Source: Verrucomicrobiota bacterium (lineage in GTDB: Bacteria; Verrucomicrobiota; Verrucomicrobiia; Chthoniobacterales; Terrimicrobiaceae). From it: a DNA stretch of 49,735 nt. Shown here in pieces: positions 1 through 7,257 of this stretch. Below the pieces are notes generated by a model. It was not told where the DNA came from and searched no databases. It saw nothing but the letters and a program-made list of their open reading frames with translations. Position numbers and translations under genes: made by a program. Position 1 is the stretch's first letter. Every line of letters starts with the position of its first letter. The stretch spans positions 1 to 49,735 of the forward strand of contig JAPLTF010000078.1 of the NCBI GenBank assembly GCA_026398275.1. The letters run 5' to 3'.

Positions 1-2
1 CC

Positions 3-116
3 GAAAAAGTCCTCGCTTTCCGTTGCATCAACGCGAGCCGCAGACTCGATTCCTTCTGGAAAGACCGCCTCAACTCTCAGGCCGCGCAGAACCACTTGCT
101 ACCCCTTGCTGCCTGA
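3..116 (+). CDS. C-terminal tail of an unidentified protein (partial)
   Basis: An open frame enters from the left edge and runs 37 codons to a TGA at 114-116. The translation is mixed-charge and ends in QNHLLPLAA. The other two forward frames are also open for a while, so coding is only suggested by residue composition. I do not recognise the family. It precedes the ExbB-type gene on the same strand with a gap of about 90 bases. Confidence 0.25.
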   Translation, partial: EKVLAFRCINASRRLDSFWKDRLNSQAAQNHLLPLAA

Positions 117-205
117 CGGAAGATTTTTGTCCTGCACCCGAGGGCTGAACCGCTGAAAGACCGCCCTTGCAAGCGCGGCGGGGACCATTATTGTGGTGGC
201 TTCTT

Positions 206-985
206 ATGCACCTGAATATCGGGGGTATCCCACGTCCTGTCCGGCGGATCCATTCTCTCAACGCAACTCTTCTGGCGTTCGCGTCGGCCATGGTCGCAGC
301 TCCGGCGGCTTTGGCCCAGGAGGTGATTGAGGTCCCGATGAAGACCAGCCTCTGGCAGATCGCGCTGTCGGGCGGGTATGTGATGATCCCGCTGGCCGCG
401 CTCTCGATCCTCGCGGTGATGCTCATTCTCGTCTATCTGGTGACCCTGCGCCGGGGCGCGGTGGCGACCTCGCGATACATGCAGACAGCGGAGGCGCTGA
501 TCCGCAAGAAGGACTATCTCGGGCTCCTCGCAATCTCAAACCGTCACAACGAGGCCGTCGCGCGGATCGTCCAGCGGACGCTCGATTTCATGACAAAAAA
601 CCCGCGCGCCACTCTCGCGGAAGCCCGGGAGATCGCCCAGGCCGAGGGCACCCGGCTGGCCGGCGCCCTGAACCAGCAGATCACATACCTTGCGGATATC
701 GGCACCATCGCGCCGATGCTGGGGCTCTTCGGCACAGTGCTCGGAATGATCAAATCGTTCACCGCGGTCGCGAGCGACATCGCCGCCTCCCGGCCCATGC
801 TCCTCGCGCACGGCGTCTCCGAGGCCCTCGTGACGACCGCCGCCGGGCTGCTGGTGGGCATTCCCGCCATGGCGGCGTATTCTTTTTTCCGGGGACGCGT
901 CCAGGCGCGGATCTCGGATCTGGAGGCGGCCACCACCCAGCTCATCGCGCTGCTTGGCGTTGGCTCGTCCGACCGCCGCGAATGA
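206..985 (+). CDS. MotA/TolQ/ExbB proton channel family protein
   Basis: This is an inner-membrane proton-channel subunit of the ExbB/TolQ type, about 259 aa. ATG 206 is preferred because it gives a signal-like N-terminus (hydrophobic segment, then APAALAQ); an upstream TTG at 167 would add 13 uncharacteristic residues. A TM segment follows (GGYVMIPLAALSILAVMLIL), then a cytoplasmic helical region. The diagnostic ExbB block TIAPMLGLFGTVLGMI lies near residue 170, and the last TM (TTAAGLLVGIPAMAAYSFF) follows it. The family normally pairs with an ExbD/TolR protein and passes proton-motive force to a TonB- or TolA-like protein. No exbD is adjacent; the next gene is a large TPR protein. The cleavable signal plus periplasmic head is a variant layout. 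ExbB and TolQ cannot be told apart here. Confidence 0.85.
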   Translation: MHLNIGGIPRPVRRIHSLNATLLAFASAMVAAPAALAQEVIEVPMKTSLWQIALSGGYVMIPLAALSILAVMLILVYLVTLRRGAVATSRYMQTAEALIRKKDYLGLLAISNRHNEAVARIVQRTLDFMTKNPRATLAEAREIAQAEGTRLAGALNQQITYLADIGTIAPMLGLFGTVLGMIKSFTAVASDIAASRPMLLAHGVSEALVTTAAGLLVGIPAMAAYSFFRGRVQARISDLEAATTQLIALLGVGSSDRRE

Positions 986-1014
986 GCCTGTCTCCTGCGA
1001 ACCTTCCGGCGGCT

Positions 1015-1077
1015 TGTAGAGGCGGTTGTGCCAACCGCCCATCGGCTCAACAGGCCCTTGGCACAAGGGCCTCTACA
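1015..1077. repeat. REP-like compound palindrome (63 bp)
   Basis: The ends TGTAGAGGC and GCCTCTACA are perfect inverted repeats. Each half contains its own hairpin: GGCGGTT-GTGCC-AACCGCC (1021-1039) on the left and GCCCTT-GGCAC-AAGGGC on the right (to about 1070). The two loops, GTGCC and GGCAC, are complementary. The unit could therefore fold as a cloverleaf-like cruciform in DNA or RNA. It fills the gap between the ExbB-type gene and the TPR gene and ends five bases before the latter's likely start. It is the only copy in this window. Confidence 0.7.
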
Positions 1078-1082
1078 GGCGA

Positions 1083-3665
1083 ATGAGAGCAAAGCTCACG
1101 GCCGTTGCTTTTTTCGCCGGATTGATCGCAGCCTCCGGCCAGCCGGTCTCGGGAGAGCCGGAAATCCGCAGGGCGCTGCCGGTCAACACGCCGGCACCGA
1201 CAGAAATGCCGGGATGGATGGACCGCTTGCCAGCGCCAACACCTGCGCGGCGCGAAGTCCCTGCAGCCACACCAATCCCTGTCGCCACCCCGATTCCCAT
1301 GGATGCCGCCACTCCGCGGCCGTCCTCGCCTTACACCCCGTCCGAACAACCGTTCCGGCCAGCGCCAGGCGGCGAGGGCGCACAGGCACCACAACCGGAC
1401 GAGAGCGGCAGCATCCGGATCGCGCCATCCTCCGGTCAGATCGTTGACCAGGCCCGCGGGCAGCTGGAGCTGGCGAACAGCCTTTACTCGCGGAAAATGT
1501 ATGACCTCGCGATACCGGAATATGAGAAGTTTCTGATCTCATCGAGTCCGGCGGAAGGCCGGGATGGCGCCCTGTTCCGCCTCGCCGAGTGCCACCGGAT
1601 GCTGGGCAACACGCCCTCGGCCAGATCGGGCTACGAGAAGCTGGTGATGGAGTTTCAGAAGGGCGAGTTCGCCGGCGCGGGCGCCTACCGCCTCGGCGAA
1701 TTTCTGTTCGGCGAAAAAAACTACGAGGCGGCGAACACGCAGTTCCAGAACGCGGCCCGCGAATCCAAGGACGGCGAGGTCCGCCTCACCGCGCTGTATT
1801 TTTCCGCCCGCAGCCTCGACTACCTCAAGCAGGACAAGGAGGCCCTCGACGCCTACAAGTCGGTGCTGGCTGTGCCGGGGAAAAACCCCTACCGCGACCA
1901 CGCGCTCATGGCGACCGCCGACATCGCCTCCCGCGACGGCGACAAGGAGGCCGCCCTGGCCGCCTACGAGGATCTGGGAAAATCCGGCAAGAGCGCGATG
2001 GCGGTCGAGGCTGCCGTGAAGGCTGCGGCGCTGGCCTCGGATCTCGGCCAAAAGGAAAAGGCGGCCGCGCTGTTTGAAAAAGCCATCGATAATCCGGATG
2101 GCGGGGACTGGAAGTCCGTGGCCGTCATCGGACTCATGCGGCTCCGCTACCAGGCCTCCTCCTACAAGGCGCTCGTGGACATGGCGGCCGCTGCGGACCA
2201 GCTTCCTGCGGATACCCGCCCGGAGGCGCTCCAGATCATCGCGGCGTCCCACCGGCAGCTCGGCAACAACCTCGAAGCCCGCAGGACCTACGACCGGATC
2301 CTCAAGGAATTCCCCGACTCCGCCCCCTCCGATGATGCGCGCTACCAGCGGCTGGTCAGCCTCTACGCGCTGAAGGACAAGAACCTCTCCGCGGAGGTCG
2401 ATGCGTTTTTGGAAAAGACCACGAACCCGAAGGAGCGCACGCAGGCACTGCTCCTCAAGGCGGAGACGCTGTTCAAGCAGGCCGACTATGCCGGTGCCGG
2501 CAAGGTCTACGAAGGCCTCCTCTCCCGCGAGCTCGCCGACGACCTCCGCGCCGACGCCCTCTACAAGCTCGCATGGTGCCTGGCCAACACCGGCGACCAC
2601 CCCGCCGCCTCCTCGGTCTACACCGAATTTTTGCAGAAATTTCCCGACCACAAGCTCGCCGCCACCGCGCTCGCCCAACGCGCGCTCTCGAAGCAGGAGA
2701 GCAAGGCGTTCGACTCCGCGATCGAGGACTTCGACCTGATCGCGGAAAAATATCCCGGCACGAAGGAACACGAGCTCGCCCTCCAGCAGAAGGCCCTGAT
2801 TTTCGGACAGCTCAAAAAATATCCGGAGATGACGCAGGCGTTTGAAAAGCTGCTCGCCGACTTCCCGAAAAGCGCCGCCGCCGCCCAGGCGAATTTCTGG
2901 CTCGGATGGGCGGCGTTCGAACAAAAGGATTACAAGGCCGCCATCCCGAAACTCGAAACCGCCCGCACCCTGGATGCCGCGCAATACGGCGAGCGCGCCT
3001 CGCTGCGGATCATCCTGTCGTATTACTACATGGAGGACCGCGAATCCGTCGCCAGGGAGGCAGCCAATTACAAGGGGGGAAATCTTCCCGCCGAGATCAC
3101 CCTCTGGCTGGCGTCCCGTCTCGTGGACGAGGGCAGCTACGCCAAAGCCGAGGCCCTTCTGCTTCCGCTTGCCAGCAACCCGGCCGCCCTGACTCCCGAC
3201 GCATGGATCAACCTCGGCGAGTCGGAGATCCGCCTGGGAAAATTCCAGGAAGCGCGCGGCCCGATCGACAAATTCCTCGAGACCGCCCGCGATTCGGCCA
3301 CCCGCGCGCGGGGCCTCATGGCCAGCGCTCAAATCCATCTCGGAATGAAAGATCCCGCTCAGGCCGCCCCCGTCGTCGAGGAGGTCCTGCTCCTCCAGCC
3401 GGAGGGGCGCCTGAACGCCGAGGCCCGGATCCTGCAGGGGGACATCCAGCTTGCCCAGGGGAATGCCGATGCCGCGGCGCGCTCGTATATGACGGTCGCC
3501 GTGCTCCTCGACGACCCCGCAATCACGCCACGCGCACTGCAGAAGGCGGCGAATGCCTACCAGCGCTCGAACAACCGGTTCGAGGCGGAAAAAGCCCTTG
3601 CACAACTCCGTGAAAAATATCCAGATTTCCAGAAATCGTCCAAGCCTCCGAAAACCAAATCATGA
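1083..3665 (+). CDS. Large exported tetratricopeptide-repeat protein
   Basis: This 860-aa protein starts at ATG 1083. An in-frame start at 1026 lies inside the palindrome and would replace the signal peptide with non-signal residues. The signal sequence (MRAKLTAVAFFAGLIAASG) is followed by a Pro/Thr/Ala linker (about residues 30-110). TPR-type helical pairs then run almost to the C-terminus, with many A..L..Y.K.L..FP elements such as YDLAIPEYEKFL and YKAAIPKLETA. The FP-ending repeats resemble YbgF/CpoB and BamD-like outer-membrane assembly proteins. That, plus the upstream TolQ/ExbB-type channel, suggests a periplasmic scaffold linked to envelope energetics; this is inference. It overlaps the next gene by ATGA (3662-3665), so the two are translationally coupled. 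Confidence 0.8.
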   Translation: MRAKLTAVAFFAGLIAASGQPVSGEPEIRRALPVNTPAPTEMPGWMDRLPAPTPARREVPAATPIPVATPIPMDAATPRPSSPYTPSEQPFRPAPGGEGAQAPQPDESGSIRIAPSSGQIVDQARGQLELANSLYSRKMYDLAIPEYEKFLISSSPAEGRDGALFRLAECHRMLGNTPSARSGYEKLVMEFQKGEFAGAGAYRLGEFLFGEKNYEAANTQFQNAARESKDGEVRLTALYFSARSLDYLKQDKEALDAYKSVLAVPGKNPYRDHALMATADIASRDGDKEAALAAYEDLGKSGKSAMAVEAAVKAAALASDLGQKEKAAALFEKAIDNPDGGDWKSVAVIGLMRLRYQASSYKALVDMAAAADQLPADTRPEALQIIAASHRQLGNNLEARRTYDRILKEFPDSAPSDDARYQRLVSLYALKDKNLSAEVDAFLEKTTNPKERTQALLLKAETLFKQADYAGAGKVYEGLLSRELADDLRADALYKLAWCLANTGDHPAASSVYTEFLQKFPDHKLAATALAQRALSKQESKAFDSAIEDFDLIAEKYPGTKEHELALQQKALIFGQLKKYPEMTQAFEKLLADFPKSAAAAQANFWLGWAAFEQKDYKAAIPKLETARTLDAAQYGERASLRIILSYYYMEDRESVAREAANYKGGNLPAEITLWLASRLVDEGSYAKAEALLLPLASNPAALTPDAWINLGESEIRLGKFQEARGPIDKFLETARDSATRARGLMASAQIHLGMKDPAQAAPVVEEVLLLQPEGRLNAEARILQGDIQLAQGNADAAARSYMTVAVLLDDPAITPRALQKAANAYQRSNNRFEAEKALAQLREKYPDFQKSSKPPKTKS

Positions 3666-4189
3666 GAACCGCACTCCTTGTCCTCCTCACCGCTGCCGCC
3701 GCATGGGCCGCCGAGATTACCCTTCACGAGCAGGCCCTGCCCGAGGTGAAAGCCACGATACAGGTTCCCGAGGGCTGGACATCGTCCACCGAGAGCGACG
3801 AGGGGGTTTTTGTCTACCACCTCGGCAAAGGCGGCAAGCCGGAGGAGCCGGACCCCATGGCCATCACGCTCAGCGTCACCACAAAGGTCCCTGAGCGTAC
3901 GACCCAGTCGCCTTCGGCCTATGCCGCCGCGCTGATCGACATGTCGCAGGATGAAGGCCCGAATACCCCGGCCCAGAAAGGCCAGCTCAGCGGCCTTCCC
4001 TCGCTCCGGTCGGAATACGGCTTCGAGAGCGACAAGGGCAAGATGCGCGCCGTGAACATCGCGATTCCGAATGACAAAACCGGCACCCTCTACTTCTTTG
4101 CCTGGCAGGCCCCGATGAACGAGCCTGCCGAGGCGGAGGCGATCCGGGACAAGGTCGTCGAGTCGGTGAAGTTTGATCCCGCGTTCTGA
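3662..4189 (+). CDS. Small secreted protein of unknown function
   Basis: The 175-aa product has a short signal peptide (MRTALLVLLTAAAAWAAEIT) and a soluble domain of mixed charge. Features include an early IQVPEGWTSSTES segment and alternating beta-strand-like stretches (AITLSVTTKV, AVNIAIPNDKTGTLYFFAW). The fold looks like a small beta-rich periplasmic protein of the kind with a 'peptide plus Trp-containing strand' start, but I cannot name a family. Its start codon overlaps the stop of the TPR gene, and the HtrA gene starts nine bases downstream, so it belongs to the same operon. A role in the envelope is suggested only by the signal peptide and its neighbours. Confidence 0.7.
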   Translation: MRTALLVLLTAAAAWAAEITLHEQALPEVKATIQVPEGWTSSTESDEGVFVYHLGKGGKPEEPDPMAITLSVTTKVPERTTQSPSAYAAALIDMSQDEGPNTPAQKGQLSGLPSLRSEYGFESDKGKMRAVNIAIPNDKTGTLYFFAWQAPMNEPAEAEAIRDKVVESVKFDPAF

Positions 4190-4197
4190 TCCGGACC

Positions 4198-5292
4198 ATG
4201 AGGAACCTGCTGCGCTTTCTCGTTTTCGTCGCTGCGGCCGCCTGCGCCGTCGGAGCCCTGTATTTCTGGAAGACCGTTGCTCCCGCCCCGCTCTCCCCTG
4301 CCCCCGCGCTCCCGGCATCACACGGACGCCTGGCGGAGATCGATCGCGAATTCACCTCCCTCGTCGGAAACGTCCTGCCTTCTGTGGTCAGCATCAATGC
4401 GATCCCTGCGGATGCGATGGATCCGCGGGCCAACCTCCTGCGAAGCCTGCTCGGCGCAGGCCCCGGAGCCAAGCCTCCCGGCCAGCTCGGCTCGGGCGCG
4501 ATCGTTTCGAAGGACGGCTACATCGTCACCAATGTGCATGTCATTGAAAATGCCGGAGCGGTTCAAATCCAACTCAACGACGGACGCTCGCTCCCGGCGA
4601 AGTTTGTCGGCGCGGACCGGATCGCCGATGTCGCCATACTCAAGATCGATGGCGGGGATTTCCAGCCGCTCGAGTTTGCGGACTCCGATGCCGTGCGCAT
4701 CGGGCAGATGGTGATCGCCGTCGGCAACCCCTACGGCCTCCAGGAAACCGTCACCAAGGGGATCGTCAGCGGCAAGGGCCGCAAGATGATGAGCGAGGCG
4801 GCGAACGAATTTTTCCAGACCGACGCCCCGATCAACCCCGGCAACTCGGGAGGGCCGCTCGTGGATCTCAATGGCCGGATCATCGGCATCAACAACTTTG
4901 TCATCCAGAACACCGACGGCATCGGCTTCGCCATCCCGGCAAACACCGTCCGCAAAGTGTATGAAAATATCCGCGAGTTCGGCCACGTGATCCGCCCGTG
5001 GTTCGGAGTCATCATGATGGAGCTCACCCCGGCCGTGGCCGCGCAGCTCGGCCTGCCGGATGCCAGAGGCGCCCTCATCCAGGCGACCATGGAAAACTCC
5101 CCGGCAGCGCGGGCGGGGCTGAAACCCGGCGACGTCATCCTCTCCTACGGCGGCCGCCCGATCGCCGATTACAACGACCTTCGCAACAGGGTCGCGGAAA
5201 CGGAACCCGGCCGGGAGGTTTCCCTCAATGTCATCCGCGAGGGCCAGAGCCTTAAAATTCCTGTCAAAATTGAAAAGCAGCCCGGCGAATAG
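4198..5292 (+). CDS. HtrA/Deg-family trypsin-like serine protease with one PDZ domain
   Basis: The 364-aa product is an envelope quality-control protease anchored by an N-terminal TM helix (LLRFLVFVAAAACAVGALYFW). The chymotrypsin-fold triad is intact: His114 in TNVHVI, Asp144 in RIADVAILKID and Ser217 in NPGNSGGP. A single C-terminal PDZ domain spans about residues 272-360 (ARAGLKPGDVILSYGGRPI). One PDZ plus an uncleaved-looking anchor resembles DegS or short DegQ proteins. DegS-like enzymes sense misfolded outer-membrane proteins and start a sigma-E response, but no anti-sigma factor gene is nearby, so the substrate is unknown. It is followed after 40 bases by a membrane TPR protein. Confidence 0.92.
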   Translation: MRNLLRFLVFVAAAACAVGALYFWKTVAPAPLSPAPALPASHGRLAEIDREFTSLVGNVLPSVVSINAIPADAMDPRANLLRSLLGAGPGAKPPGQLGSGAIVSKDGYIVTNVHVIENAGAVQIQLNDGRSLPAKFVGADRIADVAILKIDGGDFQPLEFADSDAVRIGQMVIAVGNPYGLQETVTKGIVSGKGRKMMSEAANEFFQTDAPINPGNSGGPLVDLNGRIIGINNFVIQNTDGIGFAIPANTVRKVYENIREFGHVIRPWFGVIMMELTPAVAAQLGLPDARGALIQATMENSPAARAGLKPGDVILSYGGRPIADYNDLRNRVAETEPGREVSLNVIREGQSLKIPVKIEKQPGE

Positions 5293-5332
5293 GACTTTGT
5301 TTTTTCAAAAAAACCGGTAGGTTGCGAAGCTT

Positions 5333-6388
5333 GTGACCCAGTCCTCGCAAGCATCACCTCCGATTCCCCGCCAGCCGATTGGAGCGACATTCGCTGTTGC
5401 CGTTGGCATCCTGGGGTTTTTCCTCGTCCTGCAATTCCTCGCGGTCGCCTGGTATTTTCTGCCGATCCTCAGGGAGAAAGTGGTCGAGAGCGCCACGGTT
5501 GCCAGCGTCCAGCCCGCCGCGGAAAATCCGGTTTCTCCGGCGCAAACGTCCGGCACGGCAGCGCCCGAACGCCCGCAGGCGGACCCCGCGCTCGTTCAAA
5601 AAATCAGCCGGCTCGTCACGGATTCCGACCGCGCCTACCGCGTGGGAGATTTTGAAACCGCACTGAAAGGGATCAACGAGGCGGCCGACCTGCTGCCCGA
5701 CGATCCGGGCATCCTCCTCCGCCGCGCCCGCCTCCTCGAGAGCATGCAGCAGCCCTCCGACGCCGCAGCCGACTATGCGCGTGTCGCCGCGCTCCCGGGC
5801 CTCTCCCCGGAACTGCGCGCCCAGGCGGAACGCAAGCTCACCCAGCTCGGCGGCAGCGTCTCGGGAAATCCGGCCGCAACTCCTTCCAGCAGCCAGACTG
5901 TGGACGATGCCCCCTCGCGCAGCGGCGCGGATGTGCGTGAAGACACCGGCCTCCAGCCCGGCTCCAGCCTCGGGATCGTGGATGCCAGGCTGCGCGACGG
6001 AACGCCGGGGACCAAAGTCCTGCGCGTGGCCATCAAGGCCCGCCCGGGAACCACCGTGGACACCAGGCAGATGAAGCTCCACGTGTTCTTTTACGAAAAG
6101 GACGATGCGGGAGAAGTGCAGCTGACCGAATCCAAAGTGGTTTCCCAATGGATCAGCCCGCCGGTCAACTGGGCGGACAACGAGCCGGAACTTCTCGACG
6201 TGACCTACATTCTTCCCGACAGCACCCTCCCCGGAAGCGCCGCTTCGAACGGCTCTCCCGGCAGAACATTCGTGGGCTACATCGTCGGCATTTACTACAA
6301 CAGCGAACTTCAGGATACCCGGGCCGACCCGGGCAATCTGGCCAAAAAGTTCCCGCTGCCGCTGTATCTTAAACAAGAGACCCCATGA
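5333..6388 (+). CDS. Membrane-anchored TPR-containing protein, unknown function
   Basis: The start is GTG 5333. The 351-aa product has a cytoplasmic Pro-rich N-terminus and one TM helix (about residues 20-45, FAVAVGILGFFLVLQFLAVAWYF as a long hydrophobic run). A Pro/Ala linker, one or two TPR-like helix pairs (residues about 85-170) and a low-complexity Ser linker follow. The C-terminal beta-rich domain (about 200-350) contains VLRVAIKARPGT and MKLHVFFYEKDDAG. The last stretch, FVGYIVGIYYNSELQD, is well ordered, not disordered. I do not recognise a named family. The stop overlaps the start of the receiver-like gene (ATGA), so it is co-translated with the receiver/pseudokinase locus. Confidence 0.7.
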   Translation: MTQSSQASPPIPRQPIGATFAVAVGILGFFLVLQFLAVAWYFLPILREKVVESATVASVQPAAENPVSPAQTSGTAAPERPQADPALVQKISRLVTDSDRAYRVGDFETALKGINEAADLLPDDPGILLRRARLLESMQQPSDAAADYARVAALPGLSPELRAQAERKLTQLGGSVSGNPAATPSSSQTVDDAPSRSGADVREDTGLQPGSSLGIVDARLRDGTPGTKVLRVAIKARPGTTVDTRQMKLHVFFYEKDDAGEVQLTESKVVSQWISPPVNWADNEPELLDVTYILPDSTLPGSAASNGSPGRTFVGYIVGIYYNSELQDTRADPGNLAKKFPLPLYLKQETP

Positions 6389-7257
6389 AAATACTGGTAG
6401 TGGATAACGGGCCCGGTGTGGCCGAAGCGTTGGCGCAATCTCTCCAGACCCTCGGATGGCCGGGAGCAGGAGCAGCATCCAACTCCGACGAGGCTGTGGA
6501 ATGGATCAACCGGCACGGAGGATGCGACATCCTCGTCACGGAGGTCTTCCTTCAGCCTGCGGACGGATTCACCCTCCGGGAAACCATCCAGCCGCATCTC
6601 CCAGAGATGAAAACCATTTTCACATCGATCCACGATGCCTCGGCTTACACCGGGCGGATGGCCGGAAACGGATTTCTCCCGGCACCGCTGACGGCAGAAG
6701 TCTTGAACGCCGCACTCCGCCGGTTGACTCCCGTTTCCATCCCGACCCCTTCCGCGCCTGCCGTGTCCGCCAGACCGACACCAAGACCCACCGCGACTCC
6801 CACCGCGACACCCACCGCGACTCCCACCGCGACTCCCACCGCGACTCCCACCGCGACTCCCACCGCGACTCCCACCGCGACTCCCACCGCGACTCCCACC
6901 GCGACTCCCGACTCCCACCGCGACTCCCACCGCGACTCCCACCGCGACTCCCACCGCGACTCCCACCGCGACACCCACCGCGACTCCGGCCCAGCCCAAG
7001 GCGGTTGCCCATCCTCAAGCGAGAGCCACTGTCTCGTCGCAACCAAAAGCAGTTGCACCGCTCGCCTCCGCACCGACCCCCAGAGCCGCTGTCAAAACCG
7101 ACGCGCAGCCATTGGCTGTCCAAGCGACGCCGGCCCAGCAAGCCGTCGCGGTAAAGGCTGTCGCGGTAAAGGCCGTCGCGCCGAAACCGGCCGCCGGCAA
7201 GCCGCGTCCCGCTGCAGCCTCCGCGACCGGCGCTCCAATCCTGGGATCCGAGATTGA
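6385..7257 (+). CDS. Receiver-like N-terminal part of a frameshifted multidomain protein
   Basis: Residues 1-120 follow the response-regulator receiver fold (MKILVVDNG... CDILVTEVFLQPADGF ... GNGFLPAPL). The phosphoacceptor Asp is replaced by Glu53 and the conserved Lys of the KP motif by Ala, so it should not be phosphorylated normally. From about residue 130 the chain becomes TPTA repeats encoded by a 12-bp tandem array. A 7-bp partial unit at 6904-6910 then throws it out of frame, giving an Asp-Ser-His-Arg repeat and a low-quality tail to 7257. In the shifted frame the array reads TPTA again and continues into the pseudokinase gene. I therefore read this as the front half of one gene of roughly 830 residues (6385-8887). 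Either the gene is broken or phase-variable, or there is an assembly error. Confidence 0.8.
   Translation: MKILVVDNGPGVAEALAQSLQTLGWPGAGAASNSDEAVEWINRHGGCDILVTEVFLQPADGFTLRETIQPHLPEMKTIFTSIHDASAYTGRMAGNGFLPAPLTAEVLNAALRRLTPVSIPTPSAPAVSARPTPRPTATPTATPTATPTATPTATPTATPTATPTATPTATPTATPDSHRDSHRDSHRDSHRDSHRDTHRDSGPAQGGCPSSSESHCLVATKSSCTARLRTDPQSRCQNRRAAIGCPSDAGPASRRGKGCRGKGRRAETGRRQAASRCSLRDRRSNPGIRD
6784..6982 (+). repeat. 12-bp tandem repeat array (unit ACTCCCACCGCG)
   Basis: A degenerate leading unit (6784-6795) is followed by nine units (6796-6903), one of them starting ACACCC. A 7-bp partial unit ACTCCCG (6904-6910) comes next, then six more units (6911-6982), the last again starting ACACCC. 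Whole units keep the frame and encode Thr-Pro-Thr-Ala; the partial unit shifts it. The antisense strand gives long Gly-Val-Ala-Val ORFs that are shadows. Such an array is a natural site for slipped-strand length change. Confidence 0.92.

Noticed and set aside
1539-3605. 688-aa minus-strand ORF opposite the TPR gene
   Set aside because: Shadow of high-GC codon bias; the plus strand has clear TPR repeats and a signal peptide.
6784-6982. CRISPR array
   Set aside because: Units are 12 bp with no spacers and lie inside coding sequence.
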